In this document: one piece after another, positions 45,136 to 57,395 of the stretch | Position numbering within the stretch: position 1 is the first letter of the stretch | Layout: each line of letters starts with the position of its first letter | Assembly: GCA_963920525.1 (NCBI GenBank) | Contig: OY986436.1 | Coordinates: 32,803,648 to 32,867,647, forward strand | Direction of reading: 5' to 3' | DNA from: Dichetophora obliterata | Lineage: Eukaryota; Arthropoda; Insecta; Diptera; Sciomyzidae | Length of the DNA: 64,000 nt | The notes under the pieces: model-generated | What the model was told of the DNA's origin: nothing | Databases searched by the model: none | What the model saw: only the letters and a program-made list of their open reading frames with translations | Made by a program: the position numbers and the translations under genes

Positions 45136-47296
45136 CAGTGGCGTAGCTAGGATTTGCGGTGATATAAAGGGCGTTTATATAAAATTTAAAATATGCTTAA
45201 AAATAGAAACATATTTTATCTTAGCTTTTTCAATGCGTTCGCTTAATGCGATCAGTAAAAAAGTGAATATTTATACATGAAATGAATTGATATTGCTTTA
45301 AATCAGTGGTCCCCAAACACATACTACTACAATTTTCGGACTTTATTCTTGTGTTAGTAGCTCTCTCACTCTTTGCACTGACACAAATTGTTGTGCAGGT
45401 ATTAAGCAAGAATTATATTATTATTATAATAAAAACTATTTTTAGTATTTTATTATTATAAAGAAACAAAAATGGGAAACCTTTTTTTATTTGTATCAAT
45501 TTGTGAATTTTTACATTCCAGTGAATCCTGAATAAATTTTGGAAGGTTTTCTTTCTCTTGTTTAAGAACTAACTCATTACGTTATTCCTTTTCCACAAAC
45601 GAATATTGAGGATCCATATTTCTATTGTGCCTTTAAAAAAATATATTTCAATGTGCCACTGTGCATTGGCAAACCAAGCATTATGGCAGTCCTTTAAAAT
45701 TTTCTGCAAATAAAAAATCATATTCGTATTCCGATTTAATTTTGTACAGTGAATAAACTGATCAAGCGGGTAAAACTATTCGTTTGAAGTCACAGCGCCA
45801 ACTGAATAAGAGAACTTCGTACGTGTGATCGTGTCGGTGTAATGTTCGAATTCGAACTCGAGTTCGCGAACTATAATATGGGAACCAAAGAATATAATTC
45901 CAATTTTCGGTTTGGTACTTGGCTACACTGACTGATAACATTTTCATCTTCACTTGTTACGTAGAAAATAGTATATTTTGGTTAGGCCTATCTATAGTCA
46001 TCTCGTGATTGTGTATTTAAAAACAATATTTTAATCCAAAATGTTCTTGAAACTTCAAAAAATCTTTTTCGGCTGGAACTATTACAAAACTAAAAATTAA
46101 TTTCTTTAATTAAAGTATTAACAAAATCCGGTACTGATTAAAAACATATGTTTAGACTATTTGTAAAAAGTACTGAAACCATCGCGGGGTACTGCGGTAC
46201 TTTTAAAAAGCGAAAAGTACTGAATTCAGTACTTTAGTACTGAATTGATCATCCCTGATGGGGACCATTGCTTGAAATCACTAAGTCAAGCCATCTTGGA
46301 TTTTAAGATAGCTTCTTGAGTACCTTATCGTCATAAATGGGCGAATCTTTGAATTGCAAGGGCAGCCAGTCCATTATACCGATTCTATGATATTAATAAA
46401 TAATAAAAGTTTACTTAAACCCTTTATAAAATTAATTCAAATTCAAAATCATATCATTTCTGTTTTTTTTTTTAAGTTCGCCTATATATAAGTTTATAAG
46501 TTTAATATTGTTCTCTACTGTCTTTCCAACAGTCCGGACGCTTCTTCACAGACACAAAGTAACGTATTCTTCACTGTTTACATCGTTCTTGCAACCAATA
46601 TGTAACATGTTATTTCTTATGTTTCTTGGTTATATGATTAATATATTATGATTTAATATTATAACAAGACATTCTCAAATAAATAAACTCTTTTTTACTC
46701 TTTTATTTCAAATGATTTTTACTGAATTGAAAACGAAGAAGCAATTAAATATTTTGATTCAAAATCAGAATAGGACCTGATTATGTCTCAGAACTTTTTG
46801 TACTTACTGCTCTTCTTGCCAATTTTGTAAACGAAATTCTGCAAATTATCCCGAAGAAATAAAATGAGGTCAGTACTCTCCATTTATAATAGCGGTAGCA
46901 AGGAATTTTGCTATATTACAGACCTATTACTAAGCTCAGTATTATCGATAAAATATTTGGGATCATCTTGCTAAACTGGTTTGATAAATGTATAACAAAT
47001 AAAAACATAATAAGTGTAGACCAATTCACGGATTTAAGAACTTCTGTAAAATATTCAATTAGACCTAAATAAAATCTCAAAATGATTTTACTGTCAATTT
47101 ACTTGTTTTACCTGGTAGCAGTGATGTTTTAGTTAAATACAATTGTACCTTTTTCGGCACATTTAGGTAAAATTTGTTTTATTTTCGAAAAATTTTTGGA
47201 AAAAATTTAATTGCATTTTTCAACACTACAAAATAGCTCCATTTCATAGGCAAAAGGGGGGATACATCCCCTTTATCCCCCGTTACTACGCCACTG
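45136..47296. mobile_element. hAT-like non-autonomous element (outer)
   Basis: CAGTGGCGTAG at 45136 pairs with CTACGCCACTG ending at 47296. The flanking 8-mers are AAGCGTAA and AAACGTAA (7 of 8). It is 2161 bp including the nested element at 45304-46270. No transposase frame remains. A GGGGGGATACATCCCC-type palindrome lies near the right end (47255). Confidence 0.8.
45304..46270. mobile_element. hAT-like element nested inside another hAT-like element
   Basis: CAGTGGTCCCCAAAC at 45304 pairs with a right end whose reverse complement reads CAATGGTCCCCATCA. The flanking 8-mers CTTTAAAT and CTTGAAAT match at 7 of 8. It is 967 bp with no recognisable coding. Its ends differ from those of the outer element, so two hAT families are involved. 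The frame at 45762-45953 is not supported. Confidence 0.7.
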
Positions 47297-47479
47297 AAAC
47301 GTAATAAATATCAACAAATATTTAAACAAAAAACATATGCATATGTTATATACAACTTAATGTGTCCGTGTGTGATAGCCACGTGCAGTAGAAGTACCCC
47401 AGAGAATTATACCGAAAAATTGGTACTCTTCAACTAGATTAAAGGATTAAATAAAGAGTCAGATGACTTAAAAAGCCAA

Positions 47480-47670
47480 AAAAACTAGTAAGGAATTATC
47501 TTCGAATAGTCCCACAACTGCGTATTTTGAAGGGGTTAGCATTTTAATGACGCACAGTTTAAGGAGGTTTATGGCATGAGGGGCAAAAATAGAAGGTATC
47601 ATCTTAAGTACATGGAATTTAGCATGTGTCATTTTTTCATAAATACTAAACGCCACACAAATATTCATCA
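47480..47670 (-). repeat. Dispersed repeat, copy of 6300-6470
   Basis: The minus strand reads TTGTGTGGCGTTTAGTATTTATG and ACACATGCTAAATTCCATGT (cited by pieces), matching 6335-6385. It directly precedes the tandem units at 47700-48160, a layout seen in Helitron-like elements, but no Helitron terminus was identified. Confidence 0.6.
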
Positions 47671-47699
47671 AGATCGAACACTCCCTTGGCCCACCTCCA

Positions 47700-48160
47700 A
47701 AATTTCATCTATATTTGATACGCCCTTCTTCCACCTCCCATACAAAATTAAGATTTAAAGTGCATCTCGAGTTGTAGAAAATATTAGAAAAATAAGTTAA
47801 CTATTTTTTTATTAACTCACGTAATTATCATATAATATTTTCATCAAGATCTGCCACGCCTTTGCTCACCTCCCATACAAAGCTACGAATGAAAGTGCAA
47901 TATCTTGAATTCAAAAAAGTACTAGAAAGGAAATTAACTATTTTTTAACTACATTCACATAATTATCATATAAAAATTTAATTAAGATATGCCATGCTCT
48001 TTGCCCACCTCCCATACCAAATTAAGAATAAAAGTGCAAAATCTCCAGTTGTAGAAAATATAAGAAACGAAAGTAACTTGTTTTTTTTAACTGGTTTCAC
48101 TTAATTATCATATAATTTTTTTATTCAGATTGGCCACGTCCTTCACCCAATATTCAATGA
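47700..48160. repeat. Tandem array, about 140-bp units
   Basis: Four diverged units start near 47701, 47841, 47981 and 48122. Each has an AAGAT..GCCACG/GCCATG word, then CCCACCTCCCATAC, then AATAAAAGTGCAA, GTAGAAAATA, and a T-rich block ending in AATTATCATATAA. Spacing between the best landmarks is 139 and 141 bp. The last unit is truncated. From 48170 to 48880 I see nothing recognisable. Confidence 0.75.
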
Positions 48161-48886
48161 AATTTATTAATTAAAAAATATTTTTATTTTATTACATGGG
48201 TTTGTTTAAATTTTACATAAATCTTAAGAATGAGCGAAAATAACAGAGATAATTATTGACTGTCATCAGAATAATTCGTTGAGTTACTCGACACAAAGTC
48301 AGAGAAATTGAGATCAGAAATTAAAATGAAGGGCTTATTTCAAAAACATGATAAGCCACATGAAAAATATTTTGTAATAATCGACTATAAAGTTTTGAAA
48401 AAAATTATTTTTATTGGAGAAAATAGAATTGAACACGTAAACTTAAACAAAAAGGTTTTAAAATTAATAATAAATAGCTAATATCTCTTAAGTGGTTGTT
48501 GGCTATGCATTGAGAAATGTATTTCGCCCAAAAAATTGATTTTTTAGATCATGTGGCTTATCACGTTATTGCAGTCAGCCCTTCAAATCAATTTTGTCAA
48601 CATTCGTGTCATGATCTTCATTTAAAATGAATTCATTGCTTTCATTATCATTATTCTGTTTTTTTTTTTGTCAATATTTTTAAGAGAAGATATAAAAGAA
48701 TCTGATGAAAGCAGTAACCCACGGAATATTACATAGTTCTCAAAAGTTGTTACGGGTTTGATTTAAGCTAAGTTTTCTAAACTATTTATGACTACAATTT
48801 ATTCACTACAATTCCTTCCCACGGGGATCTTAATGGTTGAAAATAACAGCGTAAAATTAGAAAGAGTAAATTGTAACCTAACTTAA

Positions 48887-49371
48887 CCCATTTCCAGCTA
48901 TTGGAGCATGTTTGCACCAGTAACTTTAGAATTTTCTCCAGGTGAGCGTGAAAGTGATATTACCTGGCACTGTAAGGACTATGTTGGTATGGACCTTTGA
49001 CAGTCAGTATACATTATTTTTGGTTTGAGGCAATTCGGTCGTTTACTTGGATTTTACGCCAATGGCGCGTCGCAATATTTGGGTTTTTTTTTTTGATTTT
49101 TGAAAATTCCGGAAAATTTTTAAATCGCAATATCGAAAATTGCTTTTAAAATTTATGTTAAAATAAATTTAGAGCCTCTTTGCTGTTTTAGAATGGGCAG
49201 GTAAGGCTGTGAAGGTATGTGATGCAGCTAGTGGTGCAAAAATGCATCAGTCCGATCAGCCCTTACCTGTGGAGGTGGAATTTTGCCAGATAAAAGCTTA
49301 GGGCCATGTATAGACTCTGGACGAAGTTTCATCGATTTTGACCCGGTAGTTAAGGAGCCGTCGGAAATGGG
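48887..49371. mobile_element. piggyBac-type MITE
   Basis: CCCATTTCC at 48887 pairs with GGAAATGGG at 49371, flanked by TTAA on both sides (48883-48886 and 49372-49375). TTAA plus CCC-type ends is the piggyBac signature. It is 485 bp and non-coding. From 49376 to 49890 only AT-rich sequence is seen; the frame at 49649-49837 has no recognisable content. Confidence 0.87.
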
Positions 49372-49889
49372 TTAATAATTCTAGTGAATGTTCTTGTCAA
49401 AACCTAACAAAAAATTTAAGAGGATCTACGATGAAATCAGATGCGTTTAAATCGAGAAATTTTTGCTCTGGTTGAAACCCACTTTTTTTTACACCACCTA
49501 GCAAAAAGAACATGCATATATAAAAAAAAATTAATTTTTAGGATATCGATTTTTGTATTATTAAATACATAAAAAAACTTCAAGTCTCTATGCATTATTG
49601 TTTTTGCACAATAAAGCCTTAAGTTGAAGCCTTTTTTTCAAATATGGAATGTCACTCTATCATGAATTTTTTGGTATGCAATTGGTGCTCATTTTTGTCA
49701 AAACATGCTTTAGAAAAATGGTCATAAAATCCTTATTTGAAGATAGTCTGAGACCAAAATTTGGGTATGTGTTCAGAAAGGCATACTTTAAGACATACTT
49801 AAAAATAAAAACATATAAAAATGTTTTTATTTTGTAATTGTGCTTGAAACTTTATGAAAAATTTGCTATTTTAATTTGCTAATTTGTCG

Positions 49890-50110
49890 CCCTTTTTAGT
49901 CTAGTGAATAGTGAGCTAGATTAACCCAGAGGTTCCTGGTTCGAATCCAGGCTCAGGCATGGTTCTTTTTATTTTCGTTGTTCTTTGTTACATTTAAGAA
50001 ATATGGAAAACTAAAAATCCACACATAAATTGTGGAAAATGTGGAATTAAAGCACAAAAACACAACTAAGGGCTGGAAATGCTTGCCGAGTTTTAGGCAT
50101 AACACTAGTC
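49890..50110 (+). mobile_element. tRNA-derived SINE, family 1, copy 2
   Basis: The head reads AGTCTAGTGAATAGTGAGC (A-box-like) and CCTGGTTCGAATCCAGG, a perfect 5-bp T-stem with B-box. The order resembles tRNA-Glu in its D-arm. The 5' acceptor strand does not pair with the 3' one, so it is not a functional tRNA. The body (CATGGTTCTTTT, AAATTGTGGAAAATGTGG, AGGGCTGGAAATGCTTGCC) matches 14690-14890 (-). Confidence 0.75.
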
Positions 50111-50811
50111 TCGGTTAAAAGCAATTCAAATTGTCGTTTACGGTTGGTTCGCCTAATTAATAATTCACGTATGGTTCCAATCAATTCCTCTTAATAATCT
50201 ACCCCTTTCCTTTTAGGCAAAAGACCAAGGTCTTCATCAAAAAATTGTAAATGTTTGAAATTGGAGTAAAGATAATGCTGTTTTTCATGCATATTTTTGA
50301 TATTTTTTTTATTTTGGTTCTCTACAAAAACTTTTAAAACTCAAATAACTGCATAGTTATTATATTTTTTTTTTAGTTTCTAGCATAATATTTTTTCAGT
50401 AGGTGTTTATTTTAAAACAAATATTTTAGTTTCAATATATATCAGTTTAAGCAATTCTGACTAGCAATTAATGCAAGCTCTAATAACCTTCCCAACGACA
50501 TCTTGAAAGCGAGGATTGCATTAGAAATAATGACGTTTCTTTAAATTTTAGTGAAAATTGTTTAAAAAAAAAATATTATCTTAAATCCGAATGCAAAAAA
50601 TAAAAATTTGTTGATGCAGGTTGGAAGAAATTTTTCATTAAAATTATTTCTGTCCAATTTAAAAAAATATTACTTTTTAAGAATTAGAGTTTTGGTCTGC
50701 TTTTTGGATCAAATACCACTTAGTGCTCTGTCACAAATTTCATAACTACGCTTTCCACTCGACTACAGACTTGATTAGTAAATTTGGCGCAACAATTGAT
50801 TGAGATACAAA

Positions 50812-53800
50812 ACTATCATATAGATGTTCATCATGGCACCAAAAACCTGCAGCAATTTCTTGAAGCTTGAAAAAGAGCTTTATTTTCAAAGCTCGATTGC
50901 AACACATACACAACAGAGAACTGCAATGAGTATCCGACAGAATTCGGATACTCAAATCATACCCGAGTGTCATGCTGTTCTGAACTCTAGCCATACTTAA
51001 TAATATGTGTAAAATACTTATAGGCATTCGGCTCATTAGCATTTTTTCGGTTATAAGTACATTCTCATATCCGAGAGCGGCGTGATCCGATCCACTTCGA
51101 GCCGTTTTCAATGAGTGCGTTGAGTCAGTTTATTACAAAGGCGCTCGATCCGAATGTATTTTGAGTGTACTCTGAGTACTGCTCCTTCTCTGCCAACGTC
51201 TCTTAGCGTTAGTTAGTTTTTTTTTTGCGTATGCACTTTTCGTAAGTATTTGTCTGCAGGCCATGTGACCTCTCATTTTTTGTTTGTTTTTTCTCGAAAA
51301 CGAGTTTTTGGTATTTTATTGCTGCACTCTATGGAGAAAGAAACAATAACAACGTTTGTGATTTTGGTTTGTTAGACATAAACAAAAATACAACAAAACT
51401 AAAAGGCCGGCGCACAGTGGTTAAAAGTTGGAAACAAATACCAAAACTGATGATCTCTTTTTGTGATTTTTTTTTCTTTGCGTTGTTTAAGAATATTCAA
51501 ACTCGCATGATTTCAAAATATTTATCAGAAATATATATATATATAGGTTTTCTGTGTAGACGCCTTAAAATACGATTGATGTAAAAATGTTGAAACAATT
51601 TCGAAAGAGTTATTACAGACAATTGAGAAAACGTATTGCACTCTGGTTTTTTTAAGTACAAAAAGCATTATTGAAAAAGTTTTTTGCATTCTTGAAATAT
51701 TTTTTTTTATTTTTGCAATAAATTTCTTATGCAAAGTTGATATGACAAAAAAAAACGTAAATTTATTTATTTGCAGAATAAAACATAACTATCTATGGAT
51801 GTCGACGATATTTTAAATAAAGAAATGCTTTTATTGGACTTTAAGTTGAGCGATTAAAAAAACTGACAGAATTTTTTGCGTCCTTGAACAACATTTGGTA
51901 AATACGTTTAGAAGAAAATATAGATATGTTTAGTCTCAAGGTTTATTACTATAGTCATTTTCTTTAGTATGATTTTAGGCATTTTTTGTTTAACGATCAC
52001 TTCTTACGAGTTAAAGTCGTTAAATTTTTAATGTAAATAGTGAAAGCATTTACTTACTAAACACGATAAATGCTTTAAAATGTTATTATTCTTCTTTTGC
52101 AATACTATATATTTGCAGAGTACTTAAGTATTCTATAGTGTGTTTCTCAGTCTATTAATTTGCTATGTTAATATATATTAAATATTTTTTTAAATAATTA
52201 CAACTAAATTGAATTAGTAAAGCAGTAATGTGATATGTATAAAGTTAAATTAATTCACATTATCTTATAGCTTAATATGAAACATTTTAATGAATTTCGC
52301 AATAAAATGCTTTCAAAACTATTCAAACATTCAAATTCCCTTGCCAAGAAAAGCTCTTCAAACATCTTCAATTAGCTGAAAGTGAAATATATATTCTTTG
52401 ATTTTAAACAACAAAATTAGAATACGTACACGGAGAAAATTAATTTGCTTGAATCAAGCAAATGTTTTGCTTAAAAGCAAATCAGCAAAACTTTGCTCAA
52501 TCACAATGTGATTTATGAAAAAGATTGCTAAATTGCAATCACTCCTCGTTTATTTAGGAAAAAGCAAAATTTTGATTAATTTCAAATTTTTACTTAATTT
52601 CGGCAAAAATTTGCTAATTTATTATAAATGGGAATAGCAAATGTTTACTTAATTCAAGCAAATATTTGCTTAGTTATTATATATTGGAATAGCACATTTT
52701 GATTAGTTTTTGCTAAAATTTTGCATAATTTTGAAGTGGCTTAGAATCAAGCGCAAGTTTTGCTTAACCACAATACTAATTTTGCAAACAGTTTTCTCCG
52801 TGTATGCAAGCCTTTTTTTTTTGCTACACGACCTGTGCTCACTTTATCACAATGCTAAAAAGTATGCTATTATCTTTTTTAACTGTTGATAGTATCACAT
52901 TTACAACCAGTGCCAATTTGTGGCAAAAAGCATGAGGTTCACTCCTTTTTTTGGAATACAAACGAAACGACAAGCTTTTTTTTGATGAATTTTTTTTTGT
53001 TTTTATAAAAAGCAAACAAATAATATTTTTGAATACTATAAACCTTTAACTTAAACAGTTTAGATGCTGCGCTTCATAGAACTTGGAATACGGAAAAACA
53101 CGTGAAGTGGAAAATTTCGTATGGGAGGTGGGCGTGGCAAAAAATAATTTTTTTATTATAGACATTATATTGAAGATTTCTGACAAAAAGGTTCTTGTAT
53201 TGGTTTAAGACAAAAAAAAAGACGGCGTTTTAAATATTTGTGTTGTATGGGAGGTAGGCGTGATTGAGGGCGGATTTAAAAATATTTTTGTGTGTATTCT
53301 AATAAGGCAAAATCCAAATAATACACAAAATTTAATTGGTTTACGATGAGTGCTTCTATTTATTGAAAACTTTTTTATGGGGCTTAACCACTGTGCGGCG
53401 CACGTGTCTGTTTGCTTCTTGTGCGTAAACACGTGAAATAGAGGTTTAATTTAAATTATGCGCATGTGATTTGGTAACTTAAGGTTACAGAAAAATAAAA
53501 AAATACTTTACAAATTTAATAATAATTGCTGATTGCAGAAAATGAATGACACTTACGATACTATCGAAACTGCGTATTATTTTTAAGCCTTAACAACGTT
53601 ACCTCATGCGCAGCTTTCACTGTGTAAGATAAAAACAAAAAGCAACACAAGAATAACACATCTGTTATTCAGCATTTAGATATGCGTAGGAAAAAATAGC
53701 ACAAAACAAATACAAAAAACTCGCTCACTATTTACTGCTGCGCTCTACTGCGCTCTCTTTCATATCCGTGGCAGATGAGCCGAGTGATTCGGCTACTTGT

Positions 53801-54443
53801 GTCGATTATGAGTATTTCGGCAAGTAGGATAAGTATCAGCAAGACGACAACAACCATAAGTATTTATGAACCGAAAAAACCCGATCTTTCCCGATCCGAC
53901 TCATGACTTAGGATACTCATATTTATTTGAGCCGCCGCATTCTAGCTTCCGAGAAGAGAATATGAGTCGAGTTGCGTGCGCTTAGGATGAGTAGGTTTTT
54001 GTACTTATTTTTTTCGGATATACTTAGAGTCGCAAAAAAGCTATCCGTTGCAGATCTCTGATACACAAGCATTTTCAAAAACGCAAGAATAAGCTCAGTT
54101 CTATTTACAGAACTTTTGTTCTGATAACAAGCTCACTGCCGGTTGTTGTATAACAAATCAAAACCGGTTTTGTACTTATCTGAAGTTGTTTTGATGTTGT
54201 GGCACCTCTTTGCAAGCATTTTATTTTATGTTCTAGGAGAGAATGAAAAACTATTTGGGTTGTTGTACAACAAATCAAAGGTGTTTCTGTACTTGTTTGA
54301 AGTTCTTTTGATCTTGTGTTCACAATTGTTATACAACAACCGGCAATTCTTGTGTTCACGAGATCAAATAAAATATGAAAATAAAGCTCTTTTTCAAGCT
54401 TCAAGAAATTGCTGCAGGTTTTTGGTGCCATGATGAACATCTA
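50812..54443. repeat. Inverted pair bounding a 3.6-kb complex region
   Basis: Positions 50812-50885 and 54370-54443 are near-identical inverted copies of about 74 bp (words ATAGATGTTCATCATGGCAC and AAAACCTGCAGCAATTTC). Both sides then carry GGATACTCAAAT/ATGAGTATCC-type words, and GCACAGTGGTTAA (51411) has an inverted match near 53389. This suggests a decayed fold-back or composite element. The open frames at 50746-51111 and 54105-54440 lie in these repeats and are not genes. Near 54140-54330 a unit of about 110 bp (AACAAATCAAA ... TTTGAAGTTCTTTTGAT) is repeated twice. Confidence 0.5.
52427..52804. mobile_element. TACACGGAG-ended MITE
   Basis: TACACGGAGAAAATTAATT at the left pairs with GTTTTCTCCGTGTA at the right, with TA as probable target. 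The interior is built from TTGAATCAAGCAAA and GCTTAATT words like those of 9652-10486, so both belong to one family. It is 378 bp and non-coding. Confidence 0.75.
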
Positions 54444-54789
54444 TATGATAAGTTATCAGTGCTTATACATTATCCGTACCTTGCAGACTGGGATATTCAG
54501 TAGAATGGCAAATCCGACGAATGACAGCTTCTTCTTGACGGATTAACTTTCTGTTTCTCCCCTTCTTGATCGGATTGCGAAAAAAGCCCAGAGTGTAAAC
54601 CAAAATAGTTTATTTTTGAAAGCATCACTATACAATTAAAACCTTAAAATTATAATTAACTTTTATCAGGCCTTATCAAGCCCTTACGCATAAACAAACT
54701 TTGCATAAAGTGTGTTTATTGTGATTTCGGAAAAAAAGGTAATCTTGGAAAAATATTTTGAAAAATTATGCGAAATGGCGTGCAGCAGA

Positions 54790-57346
54790 AGAATTGAAAG
54801 AACAAGCTAAAAATTTTTTTAACTGTATTCATTCACCGCTTTTACAGACTAATTAAGGACAATAATTTTAAGATATAATTCCACCTCCGGAACTACATCT
54901 AATGCTAGGAGTAGTGAATTTATCAAAACTAAAATTTGTCTTTCATGTGTTTATAATCCCAATCGAATTGTAGTCTGGATCTTTTGCTTACGAAAATCTC
55001 TAACAGCGTAATAGACTACGAACATTTTGTTTTGTGCGGCGATTTTAACATTAATCTCTTATCAAATGATATCCTCGATACGAATTTCCTCGATAGTTTA
55101 TCCGAAGTTGGGCTTAATTAGTAAACACTACAATGCCAAATCGGTTTGCAAATAATGCATGTCCCAGTTTATTAGATATTTTCGCTAACTGACACATCCA
55201 TTGTTCTGCTTTTTGACCAAATTTTATTTTTATTAGATCATGACCTCATTTTCTGCACTTTTAACATAAATTTAAGACCAGCGCTATCAGAGGCTGTAAT
55301 ACAATATCATAACTATAAAGCAATTGATTACTCTTTCTTGTTTAGTGACGTTTTTCAAATAAATTGGTCTGACTGTTGGTTTCTCAACTCAGTTGATGAA
55401 AAACTTAGTTCTTTAATTAATAATATTAACAACTTATTTAATGCTCATGTTCCTGTGCGAAACCTTCGTGTGCTCAATAACACTTGTCGCTGGTTTACGT
55501 ATTCTGTAAAAGTTGGCATTAAAAAGACGCAATAGAGCTTATAGCAAATGAAAGCGTAACCCCACTGCTCTAAACTGGGAGCTACATAAAAAACTGAGAA
55601 ATGATGCTACGAGTGCTGTTCGGCTATCAAAACAGAAGTATTTTATGTCCAAGATAAATCCATCACTACCCCCGAAGCACCTATGGTCCAATCTTAGGAG
55701 CTAAGGTGTATACAAAATAGAATCTGAAGCATGCCGCATTGACCCTAATCTACTAAATGACTTTTTCGTTGCTAGTTCTATAAATGATTCTTCACCCATG
55801 TCTGAATATGACGAAATGTCTATTCGAAATATACCAAATTAATTTCAATTTGATGCAGTAAGTGAATTTGACGTTGCTCGTTGCTTTAAAAAGATTAAAT
55901 CAAATGCTACTGGTGAAGATGGTATTTCTATAAAATTTCTTAAATGCTTACTGCCGTATATACTCAGTTCAGTTACGCATATAATAAATCACAGCTTCAC
56001 AACTTCACGATATCCTGAGATTTGGAAAGTTGCAACCATTATTCCTATAGCAAAAAAATGTAATGCTTCTGAATTAGCTGATTTTCGACCAATAAGCATA
56101 CTATCCTCGATATCTAAGAACTGTGAGTCTCTAAGGGCTGAACAAATTTTCCAGCACATAAGCACATTTGGGCATATGTCACATTTTCAGTCGAAGTTTC
56201 GTCAAGGGCACAGCTGTTCAACTGCTATGGTAAATGTTCTGGGTGACATAAGAGTGCCATATGATATGGGTCAATTAAGCTTGCTATGTCTTTAAGATTT
56301 CTCTAAGGCATTTGATACTGTGAACCATATAATTTTGCTAGGTAAGCTTAAAAAAACTTTGGATTTTTGGATAAAGCATCTCGTTTCTTGGAAAGCTATT
56401 TGGGTCGTAGATCTCAAAGAGTCAAAGTGGGGAATAATTTTACGTTATTTAAAAGAAACTCAAGTGTAGTTTCGCAAGGGTCAGTTCTTGGCCCACTTTT
56501 GTTTACTATGTTTATTAATGATATTTTCAGTAAATGCAGTCATGTTACCATGCATGCCTATGCTGATGACCTACAATTGTACATGTCAAGGCCCATCGGA
56601 CTTGTTGATGAGCTAAGTACAAAAGTAAACGAAGATCTAAATAAAGTAGCTGAATTGGCCAGAGCAAACATGCTTCAGTTAAACCCTCTTAAATATTTTG
56701 TCCTGCCGATTTCTAAGACACTTTATAGTAATAATAATGTTCCTTCAATTTTTCTCAATAGCATTAAATTAAAATTTGTTAGTAAGGTCATTAACCTTGG
56801 ATACAGGATCAACACGTCCCTGTCTTGCGAAGATCACATCACATCATGCGTAAGCAAAATCTTACGAAACCTTCGAATGACTGCAGCATTTGTGCAGGTC
56901 GAAACTAAGAAGAAACTCGTCTTGCAGCTGATATTGCCAACTTTAACTTATTCGGAAGTTGTTTTTAGCAAACTCGACTCGAGATCTTTGCACAAACTTC
57001 TAGTCGCTTTAACAATGCAACGTGATATATCTACGGTCTCAAGAAGTTTGATCATATATCATCCTTTTCTAATAAAATATTAGGTCGGAGTTTACCCAAC
57101 TGCCTCAATGCTAGAAATTGCATTTTTTTGCATAGAATCATGCACTCGCGTTGTCCTAGTTATCTATTTGAAAGGCTACAATTATGTCGATCGAGCAGAA
57201 CCATAAACCTCGTTATTCCGACGTACAATTTTAAAAACTCCAGTAGATTGTTTTTCGTTAGCGCGATAAGACTTTGGAATGTAAAATATAAAGTACTTTC
57301 AAATATAAAGTACTTTAAGCATTTTATTTTCAAATACTTTTCTTAA
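54790..57346 (+). pseudogene. Jockey/CR1-type non-LTR retrotransposon, degenerate
   Basis: The order is endonuclease scraps first (CLSCVYNPNRI near 54940; DYEHFVLCGDFNINLLSND at 55011-55067, in which GDFN is conserved). The reverse transcriptase follows: FKKIKSNATGEDGISIKF, WKVATIIPIAKK, DFRPISILSSISK, FRQGHSCSTAMVNVL and DFSKAFDTVNH. From 56367 an open frame of 238 codons contains VSQGSVLGPLLFTMFIND and the catalytic box AYADDLQLY. The C-terminal piece (MHSRCPSYLFERLQLCRS; SAIRLWN) is at 57128-57346. Several stops and shifts break it. The 5' end is truncated. The active-site residues themselves are retained. Confidence 0.88.
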
Positions 57347-57395
57347 TTCTTTCTTATACGCTATTCTGAATTTCTGTTCTCTTTAAAACATTATA

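Noticed and set aside
49895..49965. Possible functional tRNA gene
   Set aside because: The T-arm is perfect but the acceptor stem does not pair and the anticodon loop is irregular; the sequence belongs to a repeated SINE.
50746..51111. Minus-strand frame of 121 codons
   Set aside because: Part of it is duplicated in inverted form at 54370-54443, and the rest is repeat sequence with no family resemblance.
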